Notes under the pieces: model-generated | The model's database searches: none | Told to the model about the DNA's origin: nothing | Seen by the model: the letters and a program-made list of their open reading frames with translations, nothing else | Assembly: GCF_032854445.1 (NCBI RefSeq) | Contig: NC_088305.1 | Coordinates: 28,234,628-28,298,627, forward strand | Source of the DNA: Liolophura sinensis | Lineage: Eukaryota > Mollusca > Polyplacophora > Chitonida > Chitonidae | DNA length: 64,000 nt | Direction of reading: 5' to 3' | Shown here: positions 45,409-58,800 of the stretch, piece after piece | Position numbering within the stretch: the stretch's first letter is position 1 | Layout: each line of letters opens with the position of its first letter | Position numbers and translations under genes: made by a program

Positions 45409-46488
45409 CTAGATGGCCACGTTTGACGTCATCACCTGGGTGATTCCGCTGGCGGCGTATGCGTCATACTCACAACCATGGCAACCGCAAGACTCGATCT
45501 TGACGTAGGTGTGTTGGCGGACTTCGTTATTGGCTGGAAGACAAAAATAGCTTAATCACAATTTGGTACTGACAGCACGCACTATCAAATCTCTGAATAA
45601 AACTCCCTAACCATTACCAACACTTTGACAATAATGTAGTCATAATGTAGCAATGAAAGAGCATGCCTAAAGGTGTATTTATGTACTTGTACCACACTAT
45701 CGATCAACATTGCGCACCAAGCCCTGCGCGGTTCAAGCCTCGTTGATATTTTTGTCATACTTGTACACATGTTATGAAGATTTCAACAAGATGTTTTGAA
45801 TTGAAGGTTTCATTGCAATGAATATCCTACTTATTCTTGTGGTTTGCCTATTATTAAGTATCTCTCAGAAAAGGTGGCGAGCATAAAACTGTTTTCTTTT
45901 GTTTCATGACAAGTCTTTCCATCTGCCTGAGAAGCTTCGTTTCACAAATCAGGAAACAAATGAAAAATCGATTCCATCACAATATTCTAGCAAGGACTAA
46001 AATGCAACATTTAAGCAGATATTTTAATTTTGGCCGCCGTCTTCAGTAAGCACTACAAGAAGACCAGCGCTGCCGGTTGGTAAGCGCTCAGTCAGCAGTG
46101 TGAAAACAAATTAGCCCTCAACCTCGCGGTAGGCGCCTTAAAGTTCGACAAGCTCAGGGTATTGTAAAGTTGTCAACCCTTAGAGCCATCAGAACTTGTA
46201 TCCACACCAGTCCAGTATTTTGACAAAATATAGTTTCGACAATCAATGAAACCAAGAAGCTGACCTCATTAGACAGGTAATACTCACCACAGGTAAGCTG
46301 AACGGTCCTTCTGGACACTTTGGTTGGTTTGCAGCAGTGACAGTTGGTTTCGAAGAAGGGGTAGGTGAAAGATGCAGTGGTGTTGGAGGCACATGATCCT
46401 GCACAGAAAGCTAGCTCAACAGGACCATCCGATACGCATCCTTCAACCTCCATTGTCAGGTTCATGGTCCTCTTGAAGCACGAGTCCT
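45409..46488 (-). other. CTCK cystine-knot domain (last two exons)
   Basis: Exons 46488-46288 and 45533-45409. The Cys pattern is 'DSCF', 'GCVSDG', 'FCAGSCAS', 'NCHCCKP', 'LTC', then 'ESCGCHGCEYDAYAAS', stop at TAG. This is the C-terminal cystine knot used by mucins and von Willebrand factor for dimerisation through the 'C.GC...C.C' region. Confidence 0.88.
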
Positions 46489-46758
46489 CTGATGTAAGAA
46501 GAAAAATGATTGATTGATTGATTGGTGTTCAACGACGCGCTCAAGAGTTTTCAACCTTTATAACTGCTGTCAGATTTATGGTCGGAGGAAGCCGGCGAAA
46601 ACCATGTAGTGAAGAAAAGGCATGATACATGTATAACGTGAAGCCATGGATATTACGTGTACATATGTTATGTCTCTCCGATATGGTTGGAACCTTGTTG
46701 ACTGATTTCTACGTCCAGCTAACTATCTTCCGTTATTACAAAAATTATATGTGTATAC

Positions 46759-46832
<74 letters not shown>

Positions 46833-49800
46833 CACACACTCACACTCACATGCTAATTTATGAATGAAACTAGTCTTTGAGAATTTGATTTTGGATATTG
46901 TTTTACCGATTGATCGCATGAACTGTGATGTGGACATTATATATAAACTTCTGTAGAGTAACCGTGACCTCATGACTGGCTAAATTGTGTGTCAGATTTG
47001 CAAGAACTTTATCATGAAATCTTCAGTGATAACAAAAGAATTTATTGTCTAAATAACATGACTGTAGAAGATATCAGTGACAAAACTATGTTTCTAAGCA
47101 TGCTACACAGTAAACATCTATGTATGTTGAGCGGTTTTCCCACAGTTCAGCACCTGGGATTGTATTTTAAATATTGTCATCTAGGCTCTTCCCTAGACTA
47201 ATGGAGCGAAGTGCTTTAATTGATACAGTGTGTTCACGTCAAGCTGATTCCGGTTTAGTGACGTCTTTTTAGTAAATTTTAGACACACAGATAGTAAATA
47301 TCCCACCTTCTTGGGTGACATCCTGGCTTTCTGGAGTTGTAGACACACCTGATGTTGTCGTGGCCGCAGTTGATTCTGAAAAACGTAACGAAAGACCTGT
47401 ACTACCTGGGAGATGGCAGTTACAAAGGGATACTTCATTTTCACCATATGTTTGGTCTATAATAATGCTTTATCAAAAGCGCATATGAAAACGTTCAAAT
47501 GTTACTTTTAAAATACTTTTGAAATTAATAACATTTCACCAAAAGAAAAACTTCTTATTAAGACCTATAAGGTGGATGAATCAAACAGAATGAAGGTGGA
47601 TGAATTAAACAGAATCCAGGTGGATGACTCAAACAGAATCCAGGTAGATGAATCAAACAGAATCAAGGTAAATGTATTATATGAAAAAGACTAAAATTTA
47701 GGTGAAATACTTGTTACAAAGTAAATAAATGTTCACAGCCTATAGAGATATGACCTGACTTATAACAGGGCAAACATTTTTGATTTGAGTGACTGAGTTT
47801 ATACAGGTTCAGAAGGTATTTTGCTTTAGCTCTACATCAGGTACATATAAGCAAATATATGATATGAATAAGTTCTAAAGTCAGTAGAATCATCTACATA
47901 TATCTTTTTCTAATGGATTCAAATTTCATTACAGTCAGGTACAAAGTGAATGACTGCATAATGAACTCCCTTTTACCCTCACTGGGCAATGGTCTATTTA
48001 TCAACACTAGTTTAACCCTTAGGTTTTCTCGACTTCACAGTTAAACTCATGGATTTTTCACTGATGCAATAACCATCAGTTTTATGAGAGGAGAAAACCA
48101 GAGTGTCCAACGGATACCACTGACATTTGGCACCATTTGGGACTATGGTACCATCCCCATAGTCATCTATACATGGGTTGGGTCTGAGCAGATGAATCTG
48201 TACATATCATACCAGAGTCTTATATTTTGATATCGTTTTAGAGCAGACCTCTGGATCAATACCATAGATGCCACCAATATCACAATCATACACTTCTGTA
48301 TGGTGTTGGACATACCTTGCACAGATGCTGTAGTGATAACTGCAGTGACATTTCTCAGTTCAGGTGTGTAGGTGACACCTGAAATACATGGAATGGGATG
48401 GACAAATGGTAATAAAAATGGACATCATCTTCTGACACTTAAGTAATGTACTATAAAGTTCAGCTCTTTTTCAACAGTGAGATTTGTCTTGTTAGATTTC
48501 TGTACTTGTCACAACAACTCTCTAAAAAACTCTCTTATCAAACAGGCCTGTCCAACATGCCTTTGTGAAAATACTGCAAGCATGACAATTTTTACCAAAC
48601 ACCAATGCATATAATCATTTATTTACTAATTTAGTGAATGATGTTTACGCCAAACTCAAAAACATTTCACTCAAATGACGGCAACAAGCACTAAACCAGG
48701 AAGGACCGTCTTTCAAAAGGTAGGTTTAAAAACTACTGGTGTGGGTGCCCTTATGTGCATTTCCATCACACGCACCTGGTTGTTTTAAAGTGCAAAATGT
48801 AGTTTTAAGCATGGTATTAACATTTTCTTCTTTAGGATGTTACATTGTCACTTGATACCAGTGGCGTTAACGCTATTAATACTGTTAGCTCCACGGATTC
48901 CAGGTTTCCCAGGACAACCTTCAGAAGCTTTAAAGTGACTCACCAGGCTCTGTAGGAGAGGAATACTGGACAGTGGTGACAGTCTCGGTCAAGGGTCCAG
49001 ACACAGTTGTCACGCCAACAGTTGTGGGACTCAAACTGGGAGTCCTACCCAGGGTCGTTTGTTCTTCAGGAGTTGTCTTGGTAGAAGGTGTTGATCCTGA
49101 AGGAGACGTTGTTGCAACTATAACTGTGCTACCAGGCTGAACAGTTGTAGGTGGTGGTTGATGTGATGGAAGAGTTGTGGGTACAGATGGTGCCTTTGTA
49201 GTCTCTGTTGGTGGAAGAGTTGTGGGTACAGATGGTGCCTCTGTAGTCTCTGTTGGTGGAAGAGTTGTGGGTACAGATGGTGCCTTTGTAGTCTTTGTTG
49301 GTGGAAGAGTTGTGGGTACAGATGGTGTCTTTGTAGTCTCTGTTGGTGGAAGAGTTGTGGGTACAGATGGTGCCTCTGTAGTCTCTGTTGGTGGAAGAGT
49401 TGTGGGTACAGATGGTGTCTTTGTGGTCTCTGTTGGTGGAAGAGTTGTGGGTACAGATGGTGTTGCTGTAGTCTCTACTGATGGAAGAGTTGTGGGTACA
49501 TATGGCACTGCTGGAGTCCCTGTTGGTGGAAGAGTTGTGGGTACAGTTGGTGCCTTTGTAGTCTCTGCTGGTGGAAGAGTTGTGGGTACAGTTGGTGCCT
49601 TTGTAGTCTCTACTGGTGGAAGAGTTGTGGGTACAGATGGCACTGCTGGAGTCAATGTTGGTGGAAGAGTTGTGGGTACAGTTGGTGCCTCTGTAGTCTC
49701 TGTTGGTGGAAGAGTTGTGGTTACAGTTGGTGCCTTTGTAGTCTTTGTTGGTGGAAGAGTTGTGGGTACAGATGGTGTCTTTGTGGTCTCTGTTGTTGAA

Positions 49801-52800
49801 AGAGTTGTGGGTACAGATGGTGCTGCTGTAGTCTCTACTGGTGGAAGAGTTGTGGGTACATATGGCACTGCTGGAGTCCCTGTTGGTGGAAGAGTTGTGG
49901 GTACAGATGGTGCCTTTGTAGTCTCTGTTGGTGGAAGAGTTGTGGGTACAGATGGTGCCTTTGTAGTCTCTGTTGGTGGAAGAGTTGTGGGCACAAATGG
50001 TGCCTTTGTAGTCTCTGTTGGTGGAAGAGTTGTGGGTACAGATGGTGTCTTTGTGGTCTCTGTTGGTGGAAGAGTTGTGGGTACAGACGGTGCTGCTGTA
50101 GTCTCTGTTGGTGGAAGAGTTGTGGGTACAGATGGTGTCTTTGTGGTCTCTGTTGGAGGAAGAGTTGTGGGTACAGATGGTGCCTCTGTAGTCTCTGTTG
50201 GTGGAAGAGTTGTGGGTACAGATGGTGCCTTTGTAGTCTGTACTGGTGGAAGAGTTGTGGGTACATATGGCACTGCTGGAGTTCCTGTTGGTGGAAGAGT
50301 TGTGGGTACAGATGGTGTCTTTGTGGTCTCTGATGTTGGAAGAGTTGTGGGTAGAGATGGTGCCTCTGTAGTCTCTGATGGTGGAAGAGTTGTGGGTACA
50401 GATGGTGTTTTTGTGGTCTCTGTTGGTGGAAGAGTTGTGGGTACAGATGGTGCTGCTGTAGTCTCTGTTGGTGGAAGAGTTGTGGGTACAGATGGTGTCT
50501 TTGTAGTCTCTGTTTGTGGAAGAGTTGTGGTTACAGTTGGTGCCTTTGTAGTCTCTGTTGGTGGAAGAGTTGTGGGTACAGATGGTGCCTTTGTAGTCCC
50601 TGTTGGTGGAAGAGTTGTGGGTACAGATGGTGCCTCTGTAGTCTCTGTTGGTGGAAGAGTTGTGGGTACAGTTGGTGCTGCTGTAGTCTCTGTTGGTGGA
50701 CGAGTTGTGGGTACAGATGGTGCCTCTGTAGTCTCTGTTGGTGGAAGAGTTGTGGTTACAGTTGGTGCCTCTGTAGTCTCTGTTGGTGGAAGAGTTGTGG
50801 TTACAGTTGGTGCCTCTGTAGTCTCTGATGGTGGGAGAGGTGTAGTTGATTCTACCAATGGAGCTGGTGTGGTCACTGTTGGGGGAAAAACAGGGGAAAA
50901 AACCGATTACATTAAAACCAATAAACTGATAATAAAAGATTAGGAGTAACAAATAATGGGAGTTTCACTTTTATAACTAGGCACACCAAATCATGTGACT
51001 ACTGAAAGAATTTGCCCCACATCGTGTCATATGACACTTTTTCACTTTTAGCTTACCTTACTCTAATACACGCCCACTCAGATAACACATGAACTTGAGC
51101 AATCACTACTGATACGTGAAGATGTAAATAGGGTCAATGTAAGAAAGTATAAGAGCTCTCCTGAATAGTCTAAGGCAATCATTTACTACTATATGCATGG
51201 CAACCTCCTGTACATGTTGTGTAGATGCATGTTCAAACAAGAAAAGCTAAGTCATGTTGTCACAAAAAATTGTAGAGGTATTTTCCAGACCGACAATGTG
51301 CTCATAAACAAACAAGATTTGCATTACCTTGTTCGTAACAGCCATTTATTTCCATTCTGACATTGTAGATGTCAGGGTTTTGCTGTTGCTGTTGTTGTTC
51401 CCCTTCCGGAACATCTGACCTTGGGTTCAACAAGGTAACGGTCACATCGGAGGCTTCCAAAGGGTCTGTGAACGCAATGCTGTTGGCTGAAACACTGTCC
51501 ATAATCACCGGAAGCTGATTACTATCCCTTGGTGTAATTTCAATGCGGACGTTGTCAACGTTGCCAGTGACTTTGAGCGAGTGGACTGTAACATCTGACG
51601 CCAGGCTGACCTTGACCTCTGGGTCTTCTTCTGCAGCTGACGGGGCAAGGACTTGCCATCCAGCACCATCGGGGCGGATCTCAGTGACAGAGTTCAGAGA
51701 TGTAGGGCCAGAGGTCTGTACAATATCGCCATCGGTCACAAGGTCCTTATTGGCGAGCACCTCAGAGCAGGTTTCTGCGAACATGTCCATGATAAATACA
51801 CAATGATCAAGCCACTGAGGTAACAATTAAGCTCTTGACCATATTTTTTTAATTAGAGACAAGAGCACACAATTATTTATTCTAAGCTTGGTAATGTATA
51901 TATGTAAGTATGCTTGGCGTTGTACACCTTACTTATCAAATATCAGGCGAACCTATGTCACACAAGTGCTGCCACCACTGAAGCATCATGCCGACATGAC
52001 ACCCCACACAGTAACATTATACTGACACCGAGCCAACCGTCCTGTTTCCCTGTTCTAACCTCTCAGTGCTGAGCGCCAACAGAGACACAAAGAAGTACCA
52101 TTTTTAAAGTTGATGATATTGTTGCATTAAAAATACCACTGGTTTGGAAAAGCAAATTTGACCACTGATATCTGAAGATTTCATTAATTTGTCCTCATGC
52201 AGACAAATTCTGTTCCTGTTTCAGCTGTATCTGGGACAACTGCTGAATCTCTTACTACCCCTGAATATTGCCATTATATAAATATATATATATATATGCC
52301 CGAGATAATCATCCAATGACTGTGTCACATACTTGAGTATTTCAACAAAAGCACGATACAAGACGTAATCTGACTTGCTTATTATGTCATGACCTAAGTT
52401 CTTTTTGGGGGAGTTTTTTGGGGGCCTGCTTAAAAAAAAATCTCTGACTGCAAAAGTGGAAAAAATGCAAAACGCAGACTTAAAAAGAAACAGAAAAAAG
52501 TCATGTCCTTTTTATGGCTCTGTAGTGACATCACTTAAAAGGACTACATGTAACTACATGTGCATGTATGATAATATCAAGTGGACATCTACTGACGTTC
52601 ATTTCTAATAAAATTATTTTTGGTATGCTGGAAGATATTTTTCCACGCTGCGTAAAGGTTGTTTGAAATATACCTTTGGAATCCAAAGAGTACAAACACA
52701 CAGCAATCTCACCTGAGGTTGTAAGTTGGGTTTCTGTATTAGTTTTCACAGCAGCTGGAGTAGTTGTGGCACCCTCTGTTGAAACAAAAATGTCAAATAC

Positions 52801-55800
52801 AAATGTCACTTTTGTCTTTTTATCTGACTAAGATTAAATATATTATATTAAAGAATACTTTACATGCACTATTTGAGCACTCAAGTTGCAATTAAATTAA
52901 ATTATATCTTTAGTTTAATTCCAGAATCTGAACTTGATAAAAAAAATTGGTCACACAAGGATTTGAACTTGGATCACTACGTTCAAAGTCTGACACTCTA
53001 ACAAATGACCTAATCTGAAATTCCCACTGGCACTGATGCTAGTGTGGACAATGGAAAACTGCTATGTTGCATGTATTTTATTGTATGATTCTTTGAGGAT
53101 GTATGTTTGCATATTGTGCTTAGTATATTGTGCACATGCTTAACATTTCACAAGAATTTTTCCAAAATCAACACAAAATAAAAGAGAAACAATAGTCATA
53201 ACCTGAATGGCATAGTTCCTGAGTAGAACAACCAAAAAATATCTTTCAAATGCAAAAATTTTAGAAATTTGAACAGGTATTGTACAACTGTATACATTTA
53301 CATATCCTACTTTGGTTTTGCTCTAAACTCATATCATCAATACCTCTGGAGGATTAAACTCTTACCTGTAGGCTTATAACAGCAGAACACTTCCAGCTCC
53401 ACTTCATAATTCTCTACTGGAGTCTGACCAGCTTCTTCCTTTTTGGGTTCCAAAAGTCTGATACGGATGTCTGAAGCAGTGAAGTCCTTGGGCAGTTGGA
53501 TTTCACCATTTTCTGGGACCTCAAAAGATTGTCTTCCAGCTGGGTTGATGAAGTCTTCAGTTGGGTCATCTCTCTTCTCAATGGCTACACGGCCAACATT
53601 TCCTGTGACTATCACTCTGCCAACAACAACGGGGTCTTCACCATTGGGAGTCAGATCCAGTTGGACATATGGGGGATTAGCTGTGTCCACAGGGATTATG
53701 GCTGACTTTCCTTCAGGACGGATATCTTGAGGAGAGCTTGAGGGGTCAAGCTGAGACACCTGGATAGAATCATCTGGCAAAAGTTGTGGGTCCTTCATTC
53801 CATCCTCCATGGTACAGTACTCAGGAGTTGTCTCCCCAGTGACAACTAAACATATTCAAAGTTAAACAAATAAAACTCAGCCCTGAATTACATCACAGTT
53901 ATAGTGGTAAAATTAGACAAAGTCCAAATTAAAACATAAAGCACCCTTTCAGCACAGTTTATGCTGATATCAGCACACAATCTCATCATGTACGAACTTA
54001 CCTCTCACATATTTATTTATTTTTTTGATTGGTGTTTTACGCAGTACTCAAGAACATTTAAAGGTAGACAAAGCAATAAGATGCATATTCTTCATGTAAT
54101 AAGACACAGAGCCACAGTTTTTAATAGAAGCCTGGAAATATTTCTTTAGTTCTTGCTGAAATAATGCCAAATCTTCCACCTATTCATATTATCATTCATT
54201 TATTTTCATTTGATTGGTGCTTTATGCAGTACTCAAGAATATTTGCCTTCTGCGACAGCAGCCAGCAATATGGTGGGAGGAAACTGACAAGAGCCGAGGG
54301 AAACACACAGCCAACAGCAGGTTGTTGGTAGACCTTCCCACGTAGGACCAGTGAAGAAGCCAGCATGAGCTGGCCTTCAACTCACAGCAACTGCTTCGGT
54401 TAGAGGCTATTAGGTCATTGTGCTGTGCTGGTGTGCTAAAAATAGAGGCCCCACCTCTTTCATATGGTGAATGTTTGAGGGCAACTCTATCGGTTGTGGG
54501 GGTAGCATCCCTCAACCTTTTCTATGTCTCTTTTGACTGAAATATTCGTAATTCTTAAGAGCTACATGTACGTTTATACATATACTTACTCAAACCAGTT
54601 GTACTCCAAGAAGGTGCCAAAACACCTGTCTCTGTTGTGGTTGGTGTGGGAGATGTGGTTGTTGGCACAGGTGTTGGTCCCTCAGTTTGTCCACGTGTTG
54701 TAGGAGCTGTGGTGGTTGCCACAGGCGTTGTGAAAGGTGGCCCTGTCCTCTCTCCTGGTGTTAGTCCAGGTGTTGTAAGACCAGATGTGGGGGTTGAAGT
54801 GGTTGGCAGAGGTGTTGGTCCCTCAGTCTGTACAGCTGTTTGTCCACGTGTTGTAGGAGCTGTGGTGGTTGCCACAGGTGTTGTGAAAGGTGGCCCGGTC
54901 CTCTCTCCTGGTGTTGGTCCAGGTGTTGTAGGACCAGTTGTGGGGGTTGAAGTGGTTGGCATAGGTGTTGGTCCCTCAGTCTGCACAGGCGTTGGTCCCT
55001 CAGTCTGTTCAGCTGTTGTAGGAGCAGTTGTGGTTGGTACAGGTGTTGGTCCCTCAGTCTGGACAGGTGTTTGGCCAGGTGTTGTGGGAGCTGTGGGGGT
55101 GACAAAGACTATCCAGTCAAAATGGTTAAGCATGACAAAATGGACAAAGACTCAAACAAATCTTATTATTTATTAAGATCTTCATAAAAAACTTTAAACA
55201 AAAGCTTATTACATTTGGACAGGTACTTTAGGAGCTGTCCTGCAGACAAGCAGTAGCCAATCAAAATGCTATAACATGGTCAAACAGATGGACGAACAGA
55301 TTCCAAAACTTAATCACAGCTTAAGTTTTTCATTAGAAAACTTAAAACGAGCATTGATTATACTCTTACCTTTTTCGCTCATAACAGCAGAACACTTCCA
55401 GCTCCACTTCATAATTCTCTACTGGGGTCTGACCAGCTTCTTCCTGTTTGGGTTCCAAAAGAGTGATACGGATGTCTGAAGCAGTGAAGTCTTTGGGCAG
55501 TTGGATTTCGCCATTTTCTGGGACATCAAAAGATTGTCTTCCAGCTGGGTTGAAGAACTTTTCAGTTGGGTTATCTCTCTTCTCAATGGCTACACGGCCA
55601 ACATTTCCTGTGACTATCACTCTGCCAACAACAACGGGGTCTTCACCATTGGGAGTCAGATCCAGTTGGACATATGGGGGATTAGCTGTGTCCACAGGGA
55701 TTATGGCTGACTTTCCTTCAGGACGGATATCTTGAGGAGAGCTTGAGGGGTCAAGCTGAGACACCTGGATAGAATCATCTGGCAAAAGTTGTGGGTCCTT

Positions 55801-58800
55801 CATTCCATCCTCCATGGTACAGTACTCAGGAGTTGTCTCCCCTGATGGTGGTAGTGTGGTCTCCCCAGTGACAACTAAACATATTCAAAGTTAGATAAAT
55901 AAAACTCACCCTTGAATTACATCACAGTTATAGTGGTAAAATTAGACAAAGTCCAAATTAAAACATAAAGCACCCTTTCAACACAGTTTATGCTTATATC
56001 AGCACACAATCACATCATGTACGAACTTACCTCTCACATATTTATTTATTTATTTGATTGGTGTTTTACACATTACTCAAGAATATTTAAAGGTAGACAA
56101 AACAATAAGATGCATATTCTTCATGTAATAAGACACAGAGCCACAGTTTTAATACAAGCCTGGAAATAATTTTTTAGGTCTTGCTGAAATAATGCCAAAT
56201 CTTCCACCTATTCACATTATCATTCATTTATTTATTTCATTGGTCGTCTACGCCGAACTCAAAAATATATAATTATATAATAGCGACCAGCATTATGGTT
56301 GGAGGAAAGCAAGCAGAGCCTAGGGAAAAATCACCACCATCTGCAGTTTGTTGACAGACCTTTCCACGTACGACTGGAGAGCTTTCAAATGATTAAAAAG
56401 TTACAATGCTATTTATATCGTGGTTTTGTCGCGTACCTAACAGTCGCCCCTGTCGATATACTACTTGGTGCAGGACATTGTCTTTGCCATGATACTTATT
56501 TTCAGATTCATGTTACCTGTTAAATCATACTTGTGCCACTTTTTCCAAAGGGCAGTCTTACACAAAAATGTCACGCCCATGTAACTTTTTGTAGGCTTGG
56601 AACAAATGAATAGGAAAAAAAACTTGATTCTTCACCACAGGTTGTCGGGACAGTGTTGATCTTGTTACATTACCTGGAGGTGCAGAGGTGAGTGGCCCTT
56701 GGGTAGTTTCTACAACTGGAGGTGCACTGGTTACTGGTGCTTTGGTTGTTTCTACAACAGGAGGTGCACTGGTTACTGGTGCTTTGGTTGTTTCTACAAC
56801 TGGAGGTGCACTGGTTAATGGTGCTTTGGTTGTTTCTACAACTGGAGGTGCACTGGTTACTGGTGCTTTGGTTGTTTCTACAACAGGAGGCGTGGATGGT
56901 ACATTGGAATATAGCAAATAAAACACAGACCCCTTTGATGGACTTGCATTAAACGGCTAATATTAACATTGTGATAAACATGGGTAGTATACTGTGGGGA
57001 CACAGTGCGCTCCGCGGGGCCAGCTTAACGTGCCCAATTCAGTCTGTTCCCTCGCAGAACTGTATTCAGAGCTGCCATCGTTGACATGACAATTAAATGC
57101 TGGCTGCTTAATTTCCAGATTGACTGCTGAAGCTTTAAGAAAACTACTTCAAAGCCAAGCCTCAACAAAGCTTTTGCACAACAGCAGGTTGCTGGCAGAC
57201 CTTAACACGAACAGCCAGAGAGGAAGCTAGCATGAGCTGGACATGAACTCATAGCCACCACATTGGTGGGAGGCTCCCGGGTCATTGTGCCACGCTGCTG
57301 TGCTAGCCCCCTCTGTCACTAGGGCCTCACTTTATAAACAAACATGGTATAATATCTGGATACTGATAATATTTATGGCCATAGAACATTCCTTACATAT
57401 TTCTGGCATTATTGAAAACTAATGACTGTTTCCCTTTACATGAATTAATCCTAATTTCTTATTTTATACATTTCTCAGTGCTTCAGTGCTTTGTGTTAAC
57501 ACTGTTTTGTTCTTGCAATTATCAACACGAAATATCCATGAATAGGGATTAAGACATAATGTAAAAAGGAGGGGAGTGAAAGTCACAAATCAGATCTAAT
57601 TATTATATATGTGTATGTAATGAACAGGGGATTTACAGTATAGGTCACACAAGAATTTCAACTCGGATCTCTACGCCCAAAGCCTGACACTCTAACAAAT
57701 GACCCAATCCGAAATTCCCACTGGCACTGCTGCTAGTGTGGACAATGGAAAGCTGCTATGTTGCATGTATTTTACTGTATGATTCTTTGAGGATGTATGT
57801 TTGCATATTGTGCTTATTATATTGTGCACATGCTTAACATTTCACTAGAATTTTTCCAAAATCAACACAAAATAAGAGAGAAACAATAGTCATAACCTGA
57901 ATGGCATAGTTCCTGAGTAGAGCAACCAAAAAAATAACTTTTAAAGACAAAAATTTTAGAAATTTGAACAGGTATTGTACAACTGTATACATTTACATAT
58001 CCTACTTTGGTTTTGCTCTTAACTCATATCATCAATACCTCTGGAGGATTAAACTCTTACCTGTAGGCTTATAACAGCAGAACACTTCCAGCTCCACTTC
58101 ATAATTCTCTACTGGAGTCTGACCAGCTTCTTCCTGTTTGGGTTCCAAAAGTCTGATACGGATGTCTGAAGCAGTGAAGTCCTTGGGCAGATGGATTTCA
58201 CCATTTTCTGGGACCTCAAATGATTGTCTTCCAGCTGGGTTGACGAAGTCTTCAGTTGGGTCATCTCTCTTCTCAATGGCTACACGGCCAACATTTCCTG
58301 TGACTATCACTCTGCCAACAACAACGGGGTCTTCACCATTGGGAGTCAGATCCAGTTGGATGTAAGGAGGATTAGCTGTGTCCACAGGGATTATGGCTGA
58401 CTTTCCTTCAGGACGGATATCTTGAGGAGAGCTTGAGGGGTCAAGCTGAGACACCTGGATAGAATCATCTGGCAAAAGTTGTGGGTCCTTCATTCCATCC
58501 TCCATGGTACAGTACTCAGGAGTTGTCTCCCCTGATGGTGGTTGTGTTGTCTCCCCTGATGGTGGTTGTGTTGTCTCCCCTGATGGTGGTTGTGTGGTCT
58601 CCCCAGTGACAACTAAACATATTCAAAGTTAGATAAATAAAACTCACCCTTGAATTACATCACAGTTACAGTGGTAAAATTAGACAAAGTCCAAATTAAA
58701 ACATAAAGCACCCTTTCAACACAGTTTATGCTTATATCAGCACACAATCTCATCATGTACGAACTTACCTCTCACATTTTTATTTATTTATTTGATTGGT

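Noticed and set aside
49177-50943. 588-codon open frame on the plus strand (Val/Gly-rich)
   Set aside because: It is the antisense shadow of the 45-bp mucin VNTR; it has no splice or start context and its composition follows from the repeat.
49129-50952. 607-codon second minus-strand frame (Asn/Ser/Thr-rich)
   Set aside because: Shadow of the same VNTR; only the Thr/Pro frame joins in phase to both neighbouring exons.
56236-57330. One SINE split by insertion of a mucin PTS exon
   Set aside because: The tail and head fragments overlap by about 50 bases of family sequence, so they must be separate copies.
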